A DNA stretch of 64,000 nt from Natronosalvus vescus (GCF_023973145.1 NZ_CP099546.1:2294001-2358000); one strand, 5' to 3'; counted from the stretch's first letter, positions 45,348 to 56,786 are shown. Translations and numbers: made by a program. Notes: generated by a model from the sequence alone, not told the origin.

Positions 45348-45785
45348 TCAGATCCGCTGCCTGCTCGTGAACTCGCGCCAGTGTCGTAGCCCCCAGATGC
45401 CGAGGCCGGTACAGATGAGCGCCGCTGCCAGAAAGTAGACGATCAGGTGTGAGGAGACGAGTTCGCTCGGATTCCGTACGCCATAGGAAACGCCTTCGGT
45501 CGCGAACGCGACCAGTATACCAGCCCCGAGGGCGATACCGGAAGAGGCGATGAGAACGGTGAGTCCATCGACGTTCCCTTCGTCCAGCCGCCAGAGTGCG
45601 ACGATGAACGCGATCGCGGTCGCCAGCACGTAGTACGGGACGCGACCGTTCGAACCCGCCGTATCGCCCGAGAGCAATGCCACGAGTCCGACGAACCCGG
45701 CAGTGAGAACGAGCGTGAACCCCATGACGACGAGAAGGATGCGTTCTGGAAGCCGATTGCGTAGCGATTCGACGTTCATAGTCAT
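45348..45785 (-). CDS. four-helix membrane protein
   Basis: A 145-residue integral membrane protein with four hydrophobic helices (about residues 15-38, 48-64, 73-92 and 112-132) and a basic C-terminus. No motif is recognised. The start may be 45785 (MTMNVES) or 45779. It is divergent from the HerA-type gene with about 105 bases between them. Confidence 0.7.
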   Translation of the reverse strand: MTMNVESLRNRLPERILLVVMGFTLVLTAGFVGLVALLSGDTAGSNGRVPYYVLATAIAFIVALWRLDEGNVDGLTVLIASSGIALGAGILVAFATEGVSYGVRNPSELVSSHLIVYFLAAALICTGLGIWGLRHWREFTSRQRI

Positions 45786-45890
45786 ACCGTGTGTGGTGAG
45801 CCAATGGGTAAAAAACCTCTAGGCGAGCGTGACAGTCACCGAACGGGCACGAAACATTTAACTGATGAGTACGTACCCGGTCAGTATCCG

Positions 45891-47228
45891 ATGGCCAAAT
45901 CGATGGAACGGTTCACGGTTTCGAACGACGGCTTCGCCCTTCCCGTGACAGACGTCCTGACGGGGCGAGGGTTCGTGACCGGAAAGTCCGGCAGCGGCAA
46001 GTCGAACTCCGCCAGCGTGGTGGCAGAAGAGCTGCTTGACCGGGAGCTGGGGCTGTTGATCATCGACACGGACGGGGAGTACTACGGCCTGAAAGACGCG
46101 TACGACCTGATTCACTTCGGCGGTGACGATAGCTGTGACGTACAGATCGGCGTCGAAGACGCACCACAGGTGGCCGAAGTCGCCCTCGAAGACAACGTCC
46201 CGGTTATCCTCGACGTCTCGGCGTACATGGACGAGGACGAGTCGCGCGAAATCCTGTACGAAGCGATCAAAACGCTGTTCGTCGAGGAAAAGAAACACCA
46301 GAAACCGTTCTTGCTCCTCGTCGAGGAAGCCCACGAATTTATCCCGGAACGCGGTGCGAGCGACGACCTGTCCGAGATGCTCATTCGGGTGGCAAAGCGC
46401 GGGCGAAAACGCGGTCTCGGCATTCTCGGCATGTCACAGCGTCCGGCCGCCGTCTCGAAAGACTTCATCACGCAGTGTGACTGGATCGTCTGGCATCGAC
46501 TCACCTGGGACAACGACACCGCCGTCGTCGATCGTATTCTGGGCGAGGAGGCCGCCGAGACGGTGCAAACGCTCAACGACGGGGAAGCGATCGTTCTCAG
46601 CGACTGGGACGAATCGGTTCAACGCGTCCAGTTCCGGCGCAAACGGACGGCGGACGCGGGATCGACACCGACGCTCGAGCGGGCCCGCGGCTCGAGCGCG
46701 GAACGGAGCGAACTGATTCGTCGACTCGGTGGGGAGGTCGACTCCGAGGGGCGTCCTGACGACGAGACTGTTCCCTCGGAGGAGCCTCCCGACACGGAGG
46801 ACTCGAGCGATAGCGAGACCGAACTGCCGACACAACACACGTACGACGATGGTGACGCGACGCCGGTTGCACACGAGCAACCGGCTCGACGCGACCCACA
46901 CCGCGTCGCCTCCCACCCGCCCAGGAGAGAGACCACCACTCGCGACCGCCGTCTCGGCCGGAACGATCCGGAGGAGTACGATCCGGTGTGGGAAGTCGGG
47001 GACATGGTGATCCACCTGTACGAGGGGATCCGGCGACGCCATCGACGCTTCGTCCACCGTGTGGAAACGGTGTTGGTATCCCGGTTTGGGCCAACGACCT
47101 ACGTCGAACCGGCCCAACGTGGCGTCTCTCCGTCCCGATCGGCCCGCGTCTGTTCGGTGGTTGCCAGCGTTCTCGTCGTCTCGTTCTATCTCGCAGTGGT
47201 ACTCCTGTTGATCGCGCTGGTTTCGTAA
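45891..47228 (+). CDS. HerA-type ATPase with C-terminal membrane anchor
   Basis: A 445-residue P-loop ATPase of the HerA/FtsK superfamily. Walker A GKSGSGKSNSASVVAEELL lies near residue 34, Walker B LLLVEEAHEFIPERG near 145, and the arginine/sensor region RVAKRGRKRGLGILGMSQRPA follows. A long acidic, disordered tail (about 265-390) precedes a C-terminal transmembrane helix (residues about 420-444). The ATG at 45891 is favoured by the TATA-like catttaac at 45856. No NurA nuclease gene is adjacent. The C-terminal anchor differs from classical soluble HerA. Confidence 0.85.
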   Translation: MAKSMERFTVSNDGFALPVTDVLTGRGFVTGKSGSGKSNSASVVAEELLDRELGLLIIDTDGEYYGLKDAYDLIHFGGDDSCDVQIGVEDAPQVAEVALEDNVPVILDVSAYMDEDESREILYEAIKTLFVEEKKHQKPFLLLVEEAHEFIPERGASDDLSEMLIRVAKRGRKRGLGILGMSQRPAAVSKDFITQCDWIVWHRLTWDNDTAVVDRILGEEAAETVQTLNDGEAIVLSDWDESVQRVQFRRKRTADAGSTPTLERARGSSAERSELIRRLGGEVDSEGRPDDETVPSEEPPDTEDSSDSETELPTQHTYDDGDATPVAHEQPARRDPHRVASHPPRRETTTRDRRLGRNDPEEYDPVWEVGDMVIHLYEGIRRRHRRFVHRVETVLVSRFGPTTYVEPAQRGVSPSRSARVCSVVASVLVVSFYLAVVLLLIALVS

Positions 47229-47277
47229 GAAGGAGTTCGCCGTTTTTCGGCCCAGCGATGGCGTGGTGAGTGTCGGC

Positions 47278-47883
47278 TTATTCGGATTTGTCCTCGAACG
47301 TCCGATGAGAACGGGCGGCGTAGACCGGGCCGGCGACGGTCGACGAGAGCACGATTGCGATGATGAACCCCCCACACAGCGCAGCGAGTGAGTACGTGGC
47401 GAGTTGGCCCTCGACGTATAGCTGGAGACACCAGCCCACGAACAGGACGAGCGCTCCGCCGAGGATATACGTGAACGGGTTGGGATTCCACGCGGAGTCG
47501 CTATAGGTGCGCCAGCGCGCGTCGCTACCCAGACGGGCGGTCGACCACGCCGAGAGGAAGAGGAGCGTACCGAGGAGCACGTAGGCGACGACGCCAGCGA
47601 TCCCGCCCGCTCCCGTATCGAACACGCCAGGGCCCAGGAGTATCGCTATGGCGACGTACGCAACAGCGAGCACGAACGGTGCCAGTAACACCCGGTCGTC
47701 GACCGGTGATGCGACCGCGCGCCCGCTGACCGATGTGTCACCGTCTTCGGCTCGAGCACGCAACTCGCCGATCTCGATGCCGATTCGGCGCTCCGTGATG
47801 TCCGTGAACCGAAGACAGCTTTCCCCGTCTTCGGAAGACGTGCGTCGAACCCCCGACGGGCTGTCGTTTTCGGTTCTTGTCAC
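47278..47883 (-). CDS. multi-helix membrane protein of unknown function
   Basis: A 201-residue protein: a hydrophilic N-terminal 60 residues then five hydrophobic helices (about 70-90, 98-114, 138-160, 165-190). It begins at GTG 47883, which overlaps the TGA of the 45-codon gene ahead of it (GTGA), so translation is coupled. No motif is recognised. Confidence 0.7.
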   Translation of the reverse strand: MTRTENDSPSGVRRTSSEDGESCLRFTDITERRIGIEIGELRARAEDGDTSVSGRAVASPVDDRVLLAPFVLAVAYVAIAILLGPGVFDTGAGGIAGVVAYVLLGTLLFLSAWSTARLGSDARWRTYSDSAWNPNPFTYILGGALVLFVGWCLQLYVEGQLATYSLAALCGGFIIAIVLSSTVAGPVYAARSHRTFEDKSE

Positions 47884-48017
47884 GGCAGATCACCCGCGTT
47901 CGTGCCGTCGGTAGTGGCCCACGTTTCTCGATTGGATCGATACGGCTGTATGGTGGTCTCTTCCCCCGCTCCCCAGGGATGTACGTCGTCGGTTTCTGGT
48001 GGCTTCGGTGATGACAT
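47880..48017 (-). CDS. short hydrophilic protein (45 aa), coupled to the membrane protein
   Basis: Forty-five residues, acidic with Pro and Thr, containing one Trp-rich segment (DDVHPWGAGEETTIQ). It is supported mainly by the GTGA overlap with the next gene and by codon use. The frame extends upstream to 48122, but MSSPKPPE at 48017 is the better start. Function unknown. Confidence 0.45.
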   Translation of the reverse strand: MSSPKPPETDDVHPWGAGEETTIQPYRSNRETWATTDGTNAGDLP

Positions 48018-48563
48018 GGTTCTCTCTGTGTTGTCACCGGCGTCCGTCCGCGTGTCGATAACCGCCGGACGAAGTTGCCACTCCACGCAACAAGGCTTAT
48101 TACGGTGGAGAGAGAAAACCAAGGTGTTCCACTCCCTTCGGTTTTCTCGGTGGTGATTTTCTTCTAGCCTCGGCCAAATGGATACACACTCGCTTTAATC
48201 TTATTACATTATTATAACATGTGTGCGAGCATGCAATTGGTTCTCTGTGAATCTTTCTCTCGGAGTCATAGGCGTCTGGTGGTTTTTCTGGAACTCCTTG
48301 TCTTCGGGAATCCAACTACTCTGTAAATGATATATTGGCTAGCACGACGGTTCCACGCCGAGTCCAACGGAACGAACTCGGATCGTAAGGAGAACCCCCT
48401 CTCGCGTTCCTGCTCGAGGCGGGGATTGAGTCGCGATCGTAAGTGATGATTCGGATTACGGGCGATGATTCGCGATCCGGGCGAGCTGCTCCCTGACGTC
48501 CGTTCCAGTGGATGGGTCGACAACCAGCGCTCTCTCGGCTCGTGAACGTTGAGATCGGAAAAG
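48018..48563. other. gene-poor A/T-rich stretch
   Basis: About 545 bases with markedly lower GC than the rest. It includes runs such as ttattacattattataacatg near 48200-48220. Short ORFs exist in several frames but none is convincing. It holds the promoter of the 45-codon gene and may carry older junk from mobile DNA. I see no terminal repeats or transposase remnant. Confidence 0.5.
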
Positions 48564-48636
48564 CGCCCGAGGCGGGATTTGAACCCGCGTCACGACCGTG
48601 ACAGGGTCGTATGATGGGCCACTACACCACCCGGGC
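48564..48636 (-). tRNA. tRNA-Asp (anticodon GTC)
   Basis: On the minus strand, the 73-base sequence folds as a full cloverleaf: acceptor stem GCCCGGG with CTCGGGC (one G-U pair), anticodon loop CTGTCAC with GTC for Asp, a T-arm GCGGGTTCAAATCCCGC, and discriminator G. The CCA end is not encoded. It lies upstream of the RNA polymerase operon on the opposite strand. Confidence 0.95.
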
Positions 48637-48991
48637 TTGCTGCAACTCATCGTTTCCCGGTCGGAGTATTAAGGCTTTCCAATCACTGCCGCTGTGGTAG
48701 GCCGAACCGCAACACGATTGACCGATGTGGGCGGGCGTCTCGAGCCACCGCGCGTCCGACACACCGACTCCGTCGCCACATAGTTTGGTGAGGTGTCACG
48801 TCTCCACAAAGGTTTTGGCGGGTCGTGCGATAGCTACCCATATCTGCGTGGCCGAGTCGATTCGAATCGGCCAGTCCGGCTAGGCGTGCCTGCGGAGGGC
48901 AAGTTAGAAACCGTTAAATGCCCTCCGCCGATACGTCCCTGTAGTATCTCGTGACAGCCGCTTCTCTCCCGGTAGGCCGGACCAACAACAC
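48637..48991. other. rpo operon upstream region
   Basis: 355 bases between tRNA-Asp and rpoH with no convincing gene. The hairpin at 48892-48928 and a TATA-like gttaaat at 48913-48919 lie inside. If the latter is the promoter, the transcript would have a leader of about 45 bases before ATG 48992, unlike the leaderless genes elsewhere in the window. Confidence 0.5.
48892..48928. repeat. perfect 10-bp inverted repeat in the rpo leader region
   Basis: Arms 48892-48901 (gcggagggca) and 48919-48928 (tgccctccgc) are exact complements, spaced by 17 bases that include the TATA-like gttaaat. It could be an operator or, if transcribed, an RNA hairpin. Confidence 0.75.
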
Positions 48992-49219
48992 ATGGTAGAC
49001 GTAAGCCAACACGAACTCGTGCCAGAGCACACCATCCTCGACGAAGACGTTCTCGAGGACGTGCTCGACGAGTACGACATCGACCGCACAGACTTACCAA
49101 AGATCAAACGCACGGACAAGGCGCTGCCCGACGAGGCCGAGGTCGGCGACGTCATCAAAATCGTGCGAAACTCTCGAACGACGGATCAGGCCGTCGTATA
49201 CCGACTCGTGGTGGAATAA
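48992..49219 (+). CDS. rpoH: DNA-directed RNA polymerase subunit H (Rpo5)
   Basis: A 75-residue archaeal RNA polymerase subunit, homologous to the C-terminal domain of eukaryotic Rpb5. It has [31 protein letters not shown] and the final [21 protein letters not shown]. It is first in the rpo operon and its stop touches the start of rpoB''. Confidence 0.96.
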   Translation: MVDVSQHELVPEHTILDEDVLEDVLDEYDIDRTDLPKIKRTDKALPDEAEVGDVIKIVRNSRTTDQAVVYRLVVE

Positions 49220-50788
49220 ATGGAACTGGATCGAACACTCAGACGGGACATTTCGCGGGAGTATTTTTCGAAAGAACGCCTTGCAGAACACCATTACCGC
49301 TCGTTCAATGCGTTTTTGACGCGCGGGATGCAGGAGGTCGTCGACGAGAAGGCGACGATCGACACGGACATCGGCGACAAAGAGGGCGAAGAGCCGGTGC
49401 ACGTCGAACTCGGTGACGTCCGCGTCGTCACGCCGCGTGTGCGCGAGGCCGACGGCTCCGAGGAGTTGCTCTACCCCCAGGAGGCACGTCTGCGCAACAT
49501 CACCTACTCCGCGCCGGTGTTCATGGAGATGAGCATCGTCAAGGGCGAGGAGGGAGACCAGCGTGTCGTCGACTCCACCGAGACGAAGATCGGTCGGATG
49601 CCGATCATGGTCGGCTCCGAGAAGTGTAACATCGCGGGCTTCTCCGATCAGGAACTGATCGAGATCGGCGAAGACCCGGCCGACCCCGGCGGCTACTTCA
49701 TCGTCAACGGCTCCGAGCGCGTGTTGATGACCAGCGAAGACCTCGCGCCCAACAAGATCCTCGCCGAATACGACACGAAGTACGGCGACGAAATTCAGGT
49801 CGCCAAGACGTTCTCCCAGCGACGGGGCTACCGTGCACTCGTCCTGTGTGAACGGACGCGAAACGGGTTGCTCGAGGTATCGTTCCCGTCAGTCTCGGGC
49901 TCGATCAACTTCGTCACGCTCGTGCGCGCGCTCGGGCTCGAGTCCGACGAGGAGATCGTCCACAAGGTCTCGAACGACCCCGAGGTCGTCAAATACATGC
50001 TCGAGAACCTGGAGGAAGCAGAAGTCCAGACGAAAGAGCAGGCGATCGAGGCGCTCGGGAAGCGCGTCGCGAGCGGCCAGGGGAAAAACTACCAGCTCAA
50101 GCGGGCGAACTACGTAATCGACCGGTACCTCCTCCCGCACCTCCACGAGGACGGCGTCGACGAGGAGGACGTTCGGATCAACAAGGCCCACTACCTCTGC
50201 CGGATGGCAGAAGCGTGTTTCGAACTCGCGCTCAACCGCCGCGAATCCGACGACAAAGACCACTACGCGAACAAGCGCCTGAAGGTCAGCGGCGACCTGA
50301 TGCGTGATCTGTTCCGGACGGCGTTGAACAAGCTGGCCCGGGACGTGAAGTACCAGCTCGAGCGGGCGAACATGCGAAACCGGAACCTGTCGGTGAATAC
50401 GGTCGTCAGATCCGACGTGTTGACCGAGCGTCTCGAGCACCCCATCGCCACCGGGAACTGGGTCGGCGGTCGTTCGGGCGTCTCACAGCTGGTCGATCGA
50501 ACTGACTTCATGGGCGTCCTTTCACACCTGCGTCGCCTGCGCTCGCCGCTGTCGCGCAGCCAGCCCCACTTCGAGGCGCGTGACCTGCACGCGACCCAGT
50601 GGGGTCGCATCTGTCCCTCCGAGACCCCGGAGGGGCCGAACTGTGGACTGGTGAAGAACTTCGCCCAGGCGATGGAACTCTCCCAGCACATCGAGGACGA
50701 ACAGGATCTCAAACGAGAGCTGGCGTCGATGGGTGTCGAAGGCATTCCGGGTATCGAGGGCGTCGAACGAACAACTGCGGACGACTAA
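49220..50788 (+). CDS. rpoB2: DNA-directed RNA polymerase subunit B'' (N-terminal half of Rpo2)
   Basis: A 522-residue piece of the second-largest subunit, the N-terminal half, as expected for the split Rpo2 of euryarchaea. It contains GYFIVNGSERVLMTSEDLAPN and LHATQWGRICPSETPEGPNCG near the C-terminus, which form the lobe and fork regions. It begins directly after rpoH and is followed by rpoB' after three bases, so the split is natural, not a frameshift. Confidence 0.97.
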   Translation: MELDRTLRRDISREYFSKERLAEHHYRSFNAFLTRGMQEVVDEKATIDTDIGDKEGEEPVHVELGDVRVVTPRVREADGSEELLYPQEARLRNITYSAPVFMEMSIVKGEEGDQRVVDSTETKIGRMPIMVGSEKCNIAGFSDQELIEIGEDPADPGGYFIVNGSERVLMTSEDLAPNKILAEYDTKYGDEIQVAKTFSQRRGYRALVLCERTRNGLLEVSFPSVSGSINFVTLVRALGLESDEEIVHKVSNDPEVVKYMLENLEEAEVQTKEQAIEALGKRVASGQGKNYQLKRANYVIDRYLLPHLHEDGVDEEDVRINKAHYLCRMAEACFELALNRRESDDKDHYANKRLKVSGDLMRDLFRTALNKLARDVKYQLERANMRNRNLSVNTVVRSDVLTERLEHPIATGNWVGGRSGVSQLVDRTDFMGVLSHLRRLRSPLSRSQPHFEARDLHATQWGRICPSETPEGPNCGLVKNFAQAMELSQHIEDEQDLKRELASMGVEGIPGIEGVERTTADD

Positions 50789-50791
50789 CAC

Positions 50792-52621
50792 ATGAGTAGC
50801 CAACAACGAGAAGCCAAGGTGTACGTCAACGGGTCGCTGGTGGGTACCCACCCGAACCCGAACGAGCTAGCCGAACAGATTCGCGAAGCGCGACGCATCG
50901 GAGACGTCTCCGAGATGGTGAACGTCTCAGTGAAAGAGCGCACCCGCGAAGTGATCGTCAACGCGGACGCGGGACGCGCCCGCCGACCACTGCTGGTCGT
51001 CGAGGACGGCGAACCGCGCATTTCGGACACCGAGATCGAGGCGCTCCGAGACGGCGACCTCGAGTTCGAGGATCTGGTCGACCACGGCTACGTCGAGTTC
51101 ATCGACGCCGAGGAGGAAGAGGACATCTACGTCGCCGTCGACGAGGATGACCTCACCGACGATCACACGCACCTCGAGATCGACCCCTCACTTATTTTCG
51201 GGATCGGTGCCGGGATGATTCCCTACCCGGAGCACAACGCCAGCCCCCGTATTACGATGGGGGCGGGGATGGTCAAGCAGTCGCTCGGGCTTCCATCGGC
51301 GAATTACCGAATCCGACCGGATACACGCCAGCACCTGCTGCACTACCCGCAGCTGTCGATGGTCAAGACCCAGACGACCGAGCAGATCGGGTTCGACGAG
51401 CGTCCCGCGGCGCAGAACTTCGTCGTCGCCGTCATGAGCTACGAGGGGTTCAACATCGAGGACGCGCTGGTCATGAACAAAGCCAGCGTCGAGCGTGCGC
51501 TCGCTCGCTCGCACTTCTTCCGCACCTACGAGGGTGAGGAGCGACGCTACCCCGGCGGTCAGGAGGATCGATTCGAGATTCCGAGCCAGGATGTCCGTGG
51601 CGCTCGTGGCGAGGAGGCCTACACCCACCTCGACGACGACGGCCTGGTCAACCCCGAAACGAACGTCGACGAGAACTCCGTGTTGCTGGGCAAGACGTCC
51701 CCACCACGGTTCCTCGAAGAACCCGACGACATGGGCGGTCTCTCGCCCCAGAAACGCCGGGAGACGAGCGTCACGATGCGTTCGGGCGAATCCGGCGTGG
51801 TCGACACGGTCACCCTGATGGAAGGTGAGGACGGCTCGAAGCTCTCGAAGGTGTCCGTCCGTGATGAGCGGATTCCGGAACTCGGAGACAAGTTCGCCAG
51901 CCGCCACGGCCAGAAAGGGGTCGTCGGCCACCTGGCACCGCAGGAGGACATGCCCTTCACCGAGGAGGGGGTCGTCCCCGACCTGGTCGTCAACCCGCAC
52001 GCCCTGCCGTCGCGGATGACCGTCGGCCACATCCTCGAGATGATCGGCGGCAAACTCGGTGCGCTGGAGGGACGTCGCGTCGACGGAACGCCGTTCCTCG
52101 GCGAGGACGAGGACGAACTGCGCGGCGGACTCGAGGAGAACGGGTTCAACTCCGCGGGCAAGGAGGTCATGTACTCCGGCGTCACCGGCGAGAAGATCGA
52201 GGCCGAAATCTTCGTGGGCGTCATTTTCTACCAGAAACTGTACCACATGGTCTCGAACAAGCTGCACGCCCGCTCGCGCGGGCCGGTGCAGGTGCTGACG
52301 CGCCAGCCGACCGAGGGTCGTGCCCGCGAAGGTGGGCTGCGTATCGGTGAGATGGAACGTGACGTGTTCATCGGCCACGGGGCGGCCATGACGCTGAAAG
52401 AACGCCTGCTCGATGAGTCCGACCGCGAGTTCATCCACATCTGTGGACAGTGTGGAATGAGTGCCGTCGAGAACGTCGAGCAACGACGCGTGTACTGTCC
52501 GAACTGCGACGAGGAGACGGACATCCACGAGATCGAGATGAGTTACGCGTTCAAGCTCCTGCTCGACGAGATGAAAGCACTGGGAATCGCCCCACGACTC
52601 GAACTGGAGGACGCCGTCTAA
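50792..52621 (+). CDS. rpoB1: DNA-directed RNA polymerase subunit B' (C-terminal half of Rpo2)
   Basis: A 609-residue C-terminal half of the second-largest subunit. It has [35 protein letters not shown] (active-site hybrid-binding block) and, near the end, a zinc ribbon made of CGQCGMSA and YCPNCDEE. No intein is present. It is followed by rpoA' with no gap. Confidence 0.97.
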   Translation: MSSQQREAKVYVNGSLVGTHPNPNELAEQIREARRIGDVSEMVNVSVKERTREVIVNADAGRARRPLLVVEDGEPRISDTEIEALRDGDLEFEDLVDHGYVEFIDAEEEEDIYVAVDEDDLTDDHTHLEIDPSLIFGIGAGMIPYPEHNASPRITMGAGMVKQSLGLPSANYRIRPDTRQHLLHYPQLSMVKTQTTEQIGFDERPAAQNFVVAVMSYEGFNIEDALVMNKASVERALARSHFFRTYEGEERRYPGGQEDRFEIPSQDVRGARGEEAYTHLDDDGLVNPETNVDENSVLLGKTSPPRFLEEPDDMGGLSPQKRRETSVTMRSGESGVVDTVTLMEGEDGSKLSKVSVRDERIPELGDKFASRHGQKGVVGHLAPQEDMPFTEEGVVPDLVVNPHALPSRMTVGHILEMIGGKLGALEGRRVDGTPFLGEDEDELRGGLEENGFNSAGKEVMYSGVTGEKIEAEIFVGVIFYQKLYHMVSNKLHARSRGPVQVLTRQPTEGRAREGGLRIGEMERDVFIGHGAAMTLKERLLDESDREFIHICGQCGMSAVENVEQRRVYCPNCDEETDIHEIEMSYAFKLLLDEMKALGIAPRLELEDAV

Positions 52622-55588
52622 ATGATACGAAACAGCACACCGAAAGACATCGGATCGATCAACTTCGGGCTCATGGAGCCCGAGGAGTACCGGGAGATGA
52701 GCGCGACGAAGATCATCACCGCAGACACCTACGACGACGACGGCTTCCCCATCGACATGGGGCTCATGGATCCCCGTCTCGGCGTCATCGACCCCGGGCT
52801 CGAGTGTAAGACCTGCGGCAAACACTCGGGGTCGTGTAACGGCCACTTCGGCCATATCGAACTGGCGGCGCCGGTGATCCACGTCGGATTTACGAAACTC
52901 ATCCGCCGACTCCTTCGTGGGACGTGTCGGGAGTGTTCACGACTCCTCCTGACCGAGGACGAAAAAGCGGAGTTCCGCGGACAGATCGAGGAGTACCGCA
53001 AACTGGGCCACGACCTCAACGACGTAACGAAGGCGGCGATTCGCCAGGCACGAAAGAAGGATCGCTGTATGCACTGCGGTGAGGTTCAGTACGACATCGA
53101 ACACGAGAAGCCGACGACCTACTACGAGGTACAGCAGGTTCTCACCAGCGAGTACTCCCAGCGCATCGCCGGTGCGATGCAGGGCAACGAGGAGGAAGGC
53201 ATCGATCGAACGACGCCGGACGAGCTGGCCGATAAAACCGACATTGATCTCACCCGAATCAACGAGATCCTTTCGGGATCGTTCCGCCCGCGCGAGGGTC
53301 AGCGAAAGGCCATCGAGAAGGCCCTCGACATCGACCTGACCGAGGAGGATACGAACAAGCTGATGCCCTCGGACATCCGGGACTGGTTCGAGGCCATCCC
53401 CGACGAGGACATCCGCGTGCTCGGGATCGACGCCGAGCGCTCTCGACCGGAGTGGATGATCCTCACCGTCCTCCCCGTTCCACCGGTTACCGCTCGCCCG
53501 TCGATCACCCTCGACAACGGCCAGCGCAGCGAGGACGACCTCACCCACAAGCTCGTGGACATCATCCGGATCAACCAGCGGTTCATGGAGAACCGCGAGG
53601 CCGGTGCGCCACAGCTGATTATCGAAGACCTCTGGGAGCTGTTGCAGTATCACGTCACGACGTTCATGGACAACGAGATTTCGGGGACGCCGCCGGCTCG
53701 TCACCGTTCCGGACGCCCGCTCAAGACGCTCTCCCAGCGTCTGAAGGGCAAGGAGGGCCGGTTCCGTGGCTCCCTGTCGGGGAAGCGTGTGAACTTCTCG
53801 GCTCGTACCGTCATCTCGCCCGACCCGACGCTCTCGCTGAACGAAGTCGGTGTGCCGGATCGCGTCGCGACGGAGATGACCCAGACGATGCTCGTCACCG
53901 AGCGCAACGTCGAGGAGGCTCGACGCTACGTCGCCAACGGCCCGAACGGTCACCCCGGTGCGAACTACGTGCGCCGACCGGACGGTCGCCGACTCAAAGT
54001 AACCGAGAAGAACTGTATGGCGCTCGCTGGCATGTCCGAGGAGGGCGGACTCGAGAGCGCCCAGACGGTCGGACCTGGATGGGAGGTCAACCGGCACCTG
54101 ATCGACGGCGACATCGTTATCTTCAACCGCCAGCCGTCGCTCCACCGGATGTCGATCATGGCCCACGAGGTCGTGGTTATGCCGTACAAGACGTTCCGAC
54201 TGAACACCGTCGTCTGTCCGCCGTACAACGCCGACTTTGACGGCGACGAGATGAACATGCACGCCCTCCAGAACGAGGAGGCCCGCGCCGAGGCGCGCGT
54301 ACTCATGCGCGTGCAAGAACAGATCCTGAGCCCGCGCTTCGGTGAGAACATCATCGGCGCGATCCAGGATCACATCTCCGGGACGTACCTGCTGACGAAG
54401 GACAACCCGCGATTCAACGAGACGCAGGCACTCGACTTGCTCCGGGCGACCCGGATCGACGAACTGCCCGAACCCAGCGGGATTGACGACCAGGACGAAC
54501 CGTTCTGGACGGGCCGAGACGTCTTCTCCGAACTGCTGCCTGACGACATGCACCTCGAGTTCACGGGCACCGTCGGCGACGACGTCGTCATCGAGGACGG
54601 CCAACTCGTCTCCGGGACGATCGCGGAGGACGAAGTCGGCGAGTTCGGTGGCGAAATCGTCGACGCGATCACCAAGCAGTACGGCAACACTCGTTCGCGG
54701 GTGTTCATCAACGAGCTGTCGACGCTTGCGATGCGGGCGATCATGCACTTCGGGTTCTCGATCGGGATCGACGACGAGACGATCCCCGCGGAGGCCGAAG
54801 CCCGCATCGACGAGACGATCGAGGACGCATACGATCGCGTCGCGGAATTGATCGAGGCCTACGAGCGCGGCGAACTCGAGAGCCTGCCCGGTCGGACGAT
54901 CGACGAAACCCTCGAGATGAAGATCATGCAGACGCTCTCGCGTGCGCGTGACAACGCGGGGAACATCGCCGAAGAGCACTTCGAGGGCGACAACCCGGCG
55001 GTCGTCATGGCCGAGTCCGGGGCGCGTGGCTCGATGCTCAACCTGACCCAGATGGCCGGCTGTGTCGGCCAGCAGGCGGTTCGAGGCGAGCGCATCAATC
55101 GCGGGTACGAGAACCGGACGCTCAGCCACTACAAACAGAACGACCTGTCGGCGGAGGCTCACGGTTTCGTCGAGAGTTCCTACACGGTCGGTCTCGGCCC
55201 ACGGGAGTTCTTCTTCCACGCGATGGGTGGCCGCGAAGGGCTGGTCGACACGGCAGTCCGGACGTCGAAGTCCGGCTACCTGCAGCGCCGTTTGATCAAC
55301 GCCCTGTCGGAACTCGAGACCCAGTACGACGGTACCGTTCGGGACACCTCCGACACCATCGTCCAGTTCGAGTTCGGCGAGGACGGCACCTCGCCCGTGC
55401 TCGTCTCCTCCGGCGAGGATCACGACGTCGATGTCGAAGGAATCGCCCAGAAGGTACTCGACGAGGAGTTCGACTCCGCGTCCGAGCGAGAGGCGTTCCT
55501 CGCCGGCAAGCAGACCGAGACGAACCTTTCGGAGCACGCCGACAGTCGTCGTGTCGCCCCGCCCGAGGAGGTGACCTCCGATGACTGA
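52622..55588 (+). CDS. rpoA1: DNA-directed RNA polymerase subunit A' (N-terminal part of Rpo1)
   Basis: A 988-residue largest-subunit part carrying the catalytic magnesium site [12 protein letters not shown]. Two clamp zinc sites are visible: [17 protein letters not shown] near residue 60, and CMHCG near residue 145. The trigger/bridge region starts later ([23 protein letters not shown]). The gene overlaps rpoA'' by eight bases. No intein is seen. Confidence 0.97.
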   Translation: MIRNSTPKDIGSINFGLMEPEEYREMSATKIITADTYDDDGFPIDMGLMDPRLGVIDPGLECKTCGKHSGSCNGHFGHIELAAPVIHVGFTKLIRRLLRGTCRECSRLLLTEDEKAEFRGQIEEYRKLGHDLNDVTKAAIRQARKKDRCMHCGEVQYDIEHEKPTTYYEVQQVLTSEYSQRIAGAMQGNEEEGIDRTTPDELADKTDIDLTRINEILSGSFRPREGQRKAIEKALDIDLTEEDTNKLMPSDIRDWFEAIPDEDIRVLGIDAERSRPEWMILTVLPVPPVTARPSITLDNGQRSEDDLTHKLVDIIRINQRFMENREAGAPQLIIEDLWELLQYHVTTFMDNEISGTPPARHRSGRPLKTLSQRLKGKEGRFRGSLSGKRVNFSARTVISPDPTLSLNEVGVPDRVATEMTQTMLVTERNVEEARRYVANGPNGHPGANYVRRPDGRRLKVTEKNCMALAGMSEEGGLESAQTVGPGWEVNRHLIDGDIVIFNRQPSLHRMSIMAHEVVVMPYKTFRLNTVVCPPYNADFDGDEMNMHALQNEEARAEARVLMRVQEQILSPRFGENIIGAIQDHISGTYLLTKDNPRFNETQALDLLRATRIDELPEPSGIDDQDEPFWTGRDVFSELLPDDMHLEFTGTVGDDVVIEDGQLVSGTIAEDEVGEFGGEIVDAITKQYGNTRSRVFINELSTLAMRAIMHFGFSIGIDDETIPAEAEARIDETIEDAYDRVAELIEAYERGELESLPGRTIDETLEMKIMQTLSRARDNAGNIAEEHFEGDNPAVVMAESGARGSMLNLTQMAGCVGQQAVRGERINRGYENRTLSHYKQNDLSAEAHGFVESSYTVGLGPREFFFHAMGGREGLVDTAVRTSKSGYLQRRLINALSELETQYDGTVRDTSDTIVQFEFGEDGTSPVLVSSGEDHDVDVEGIAQKVLDEEFDSASEREAFLAGKQTETNLSEHADSRRVAPPEEVTSDD

Positions 55589-56786
55589 TACGAAGACCGT
55601 CTTCACCCAGGACTACGACGTCTCCGACGACGTCATCGCCGTCGTCGAGGACAGCGAACTCCCACGGCGACTCAGAGACCGCGTCTACGGGGCGCTCGAG
55701 GAACGTGGCGACGTCACCGCCGAGCAGGCCCAGGACGTCATCACCGCCGTCGAAAACGACTACGTCGAGACGCGGGTCGATCCGCTCGACCCCGTGGGCA
55801 CCGTCAGCGCCCAGTCGATTGGGGAGCCAGGGACGCAGCTGACGATGAACACGTTCCACTACGCGGGTGTCGCAGAGATCGACGTCACGCAGGGGCTGCC
55901 TCGGCTGATCGAGCTGGTCGACGCCCGGAAGACGCCCGACACGCCGATGATGACCGTCCACCTCGAGGACGAGTACGCGACCGAGCGCGAGAAGGCTCAC
56001 GAGGTCGTCTGGAAGATCGAGGCCTCGAAAATACTCGCGCTTGGTGACGTGTCGACGAACGTCGCCGACATGCGCGTCCAGATCTCGCTGAATCAGGACA
56101 CGCTCGAGGAACGGATGATCACGGCCGAGGAGGTCGCCGAAATCATCCAGGACAGCCTGGGCGTCGAGACGGTACAGCAGGGGACGACCGTCGAGTTCGG
56201 CCCCGAAGAGCCCTCTTACCGCGACCTCCTCCAGCTCGTCGAGGAGCTTCGCGACATCACGTTCAAGGGAATCGAGGATATTTCGCGGGTCGTTATCCGC
56301 CGAGAAGAGATGGACGACGACACCGAGGAGTTCGTCCTCTACACCGAGGGATCGGCCTTCGGTGACGTGCTCTCGATCGAGGGCGTGGACGCCTCCCGGA
56401 CGACGTGTAACAACATCCACGAGATCCACCGCAACCTCGGCGTCGAGGCCGCTCGCGAGGCGATCATCGAGGAGACGAACAACACGCTGGCCGAGCAGGG
56501 TCTCGACGACGTGAACGTCCGTCACCTGATGCTGGTCGCCGACATGATGACCAACGAAGGGACGATCGAATCGATCGGCCGCCACGGCATCTCCGGGTCG
56601 AAAGACTCCGTGCTCGCACGAGCGGCGTTCGAGGTGACGGTCAACCACCTGCTGAACGCGGCGATCCACGGCGAGATCGACGAACTCCACGGCGTCACCG
56701 AGAACGTCATCGTCGGCAAGCCGATCAAACTCGGCACCGGTGACGTCGACCTTCGGATGGGATCGTCGCCGAACAAGGCGGACTGA
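55581..56786 (+). CDS. rpoA2: DNA-directed RNA polymerase subunit A'' (C-terminal part of Rpo1)
   Basis: A 401-residue C-terminal part of the largest subunit, with [20 protein letters not shown] and [19 protein letters not shown] (trigger-loop side), and the jaw region. It overlaps rpoA' by eight bases in another frame, the normal archaeal arrangement. Confidence 0.97.
   Translation: MTDTKTVFTQDYDVSDDVIAVVEDSELPRRLRDRVYGALEERGDVTAEQAQDVITAVENDYVETRVDPLDPVGTVSAQSIGEPGTQLTMNTFHYAGVAEIDVTQGLPRLIELVDARKTPDTPMMTVHLEDEYATEREKAHEVVWKIEASKILALGDVSTNVADMRVQISLNQDTLEERMITAEEVAEIIQDSLGVETVQQGTTVEFGPEEPSYRDLLQLVEELRDITFKGIEDISRVVIRREEMDDDTEEFVLYTEGSAFGDVLSIEGVDASRTTCNNIHEIHRNLGVEAAREAIIEETNNTLAEQGLDDVNVRHLMLVADMMTNEGTIESIGRHGISGSKDSVLARAAFEVTVNHLLNAAIHGEIDELHGVTENVIVGKPIKLGTGDVDLRMGSSPNKAD

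Noticed and set aside
48200-48240. Possible mobile-element boundary in the A/T-rich stretch
   Set aside because: No terminal inverted repeats, target duplication or transposase remnant visible.
52937-55606. 889-codon minus-strand ORF opposite rpoA'
   Set aside because: It is the shadow of a strongly GC3-biased real gene. The plus-strand product has all RNA polymerase motifs; the antisense has none.
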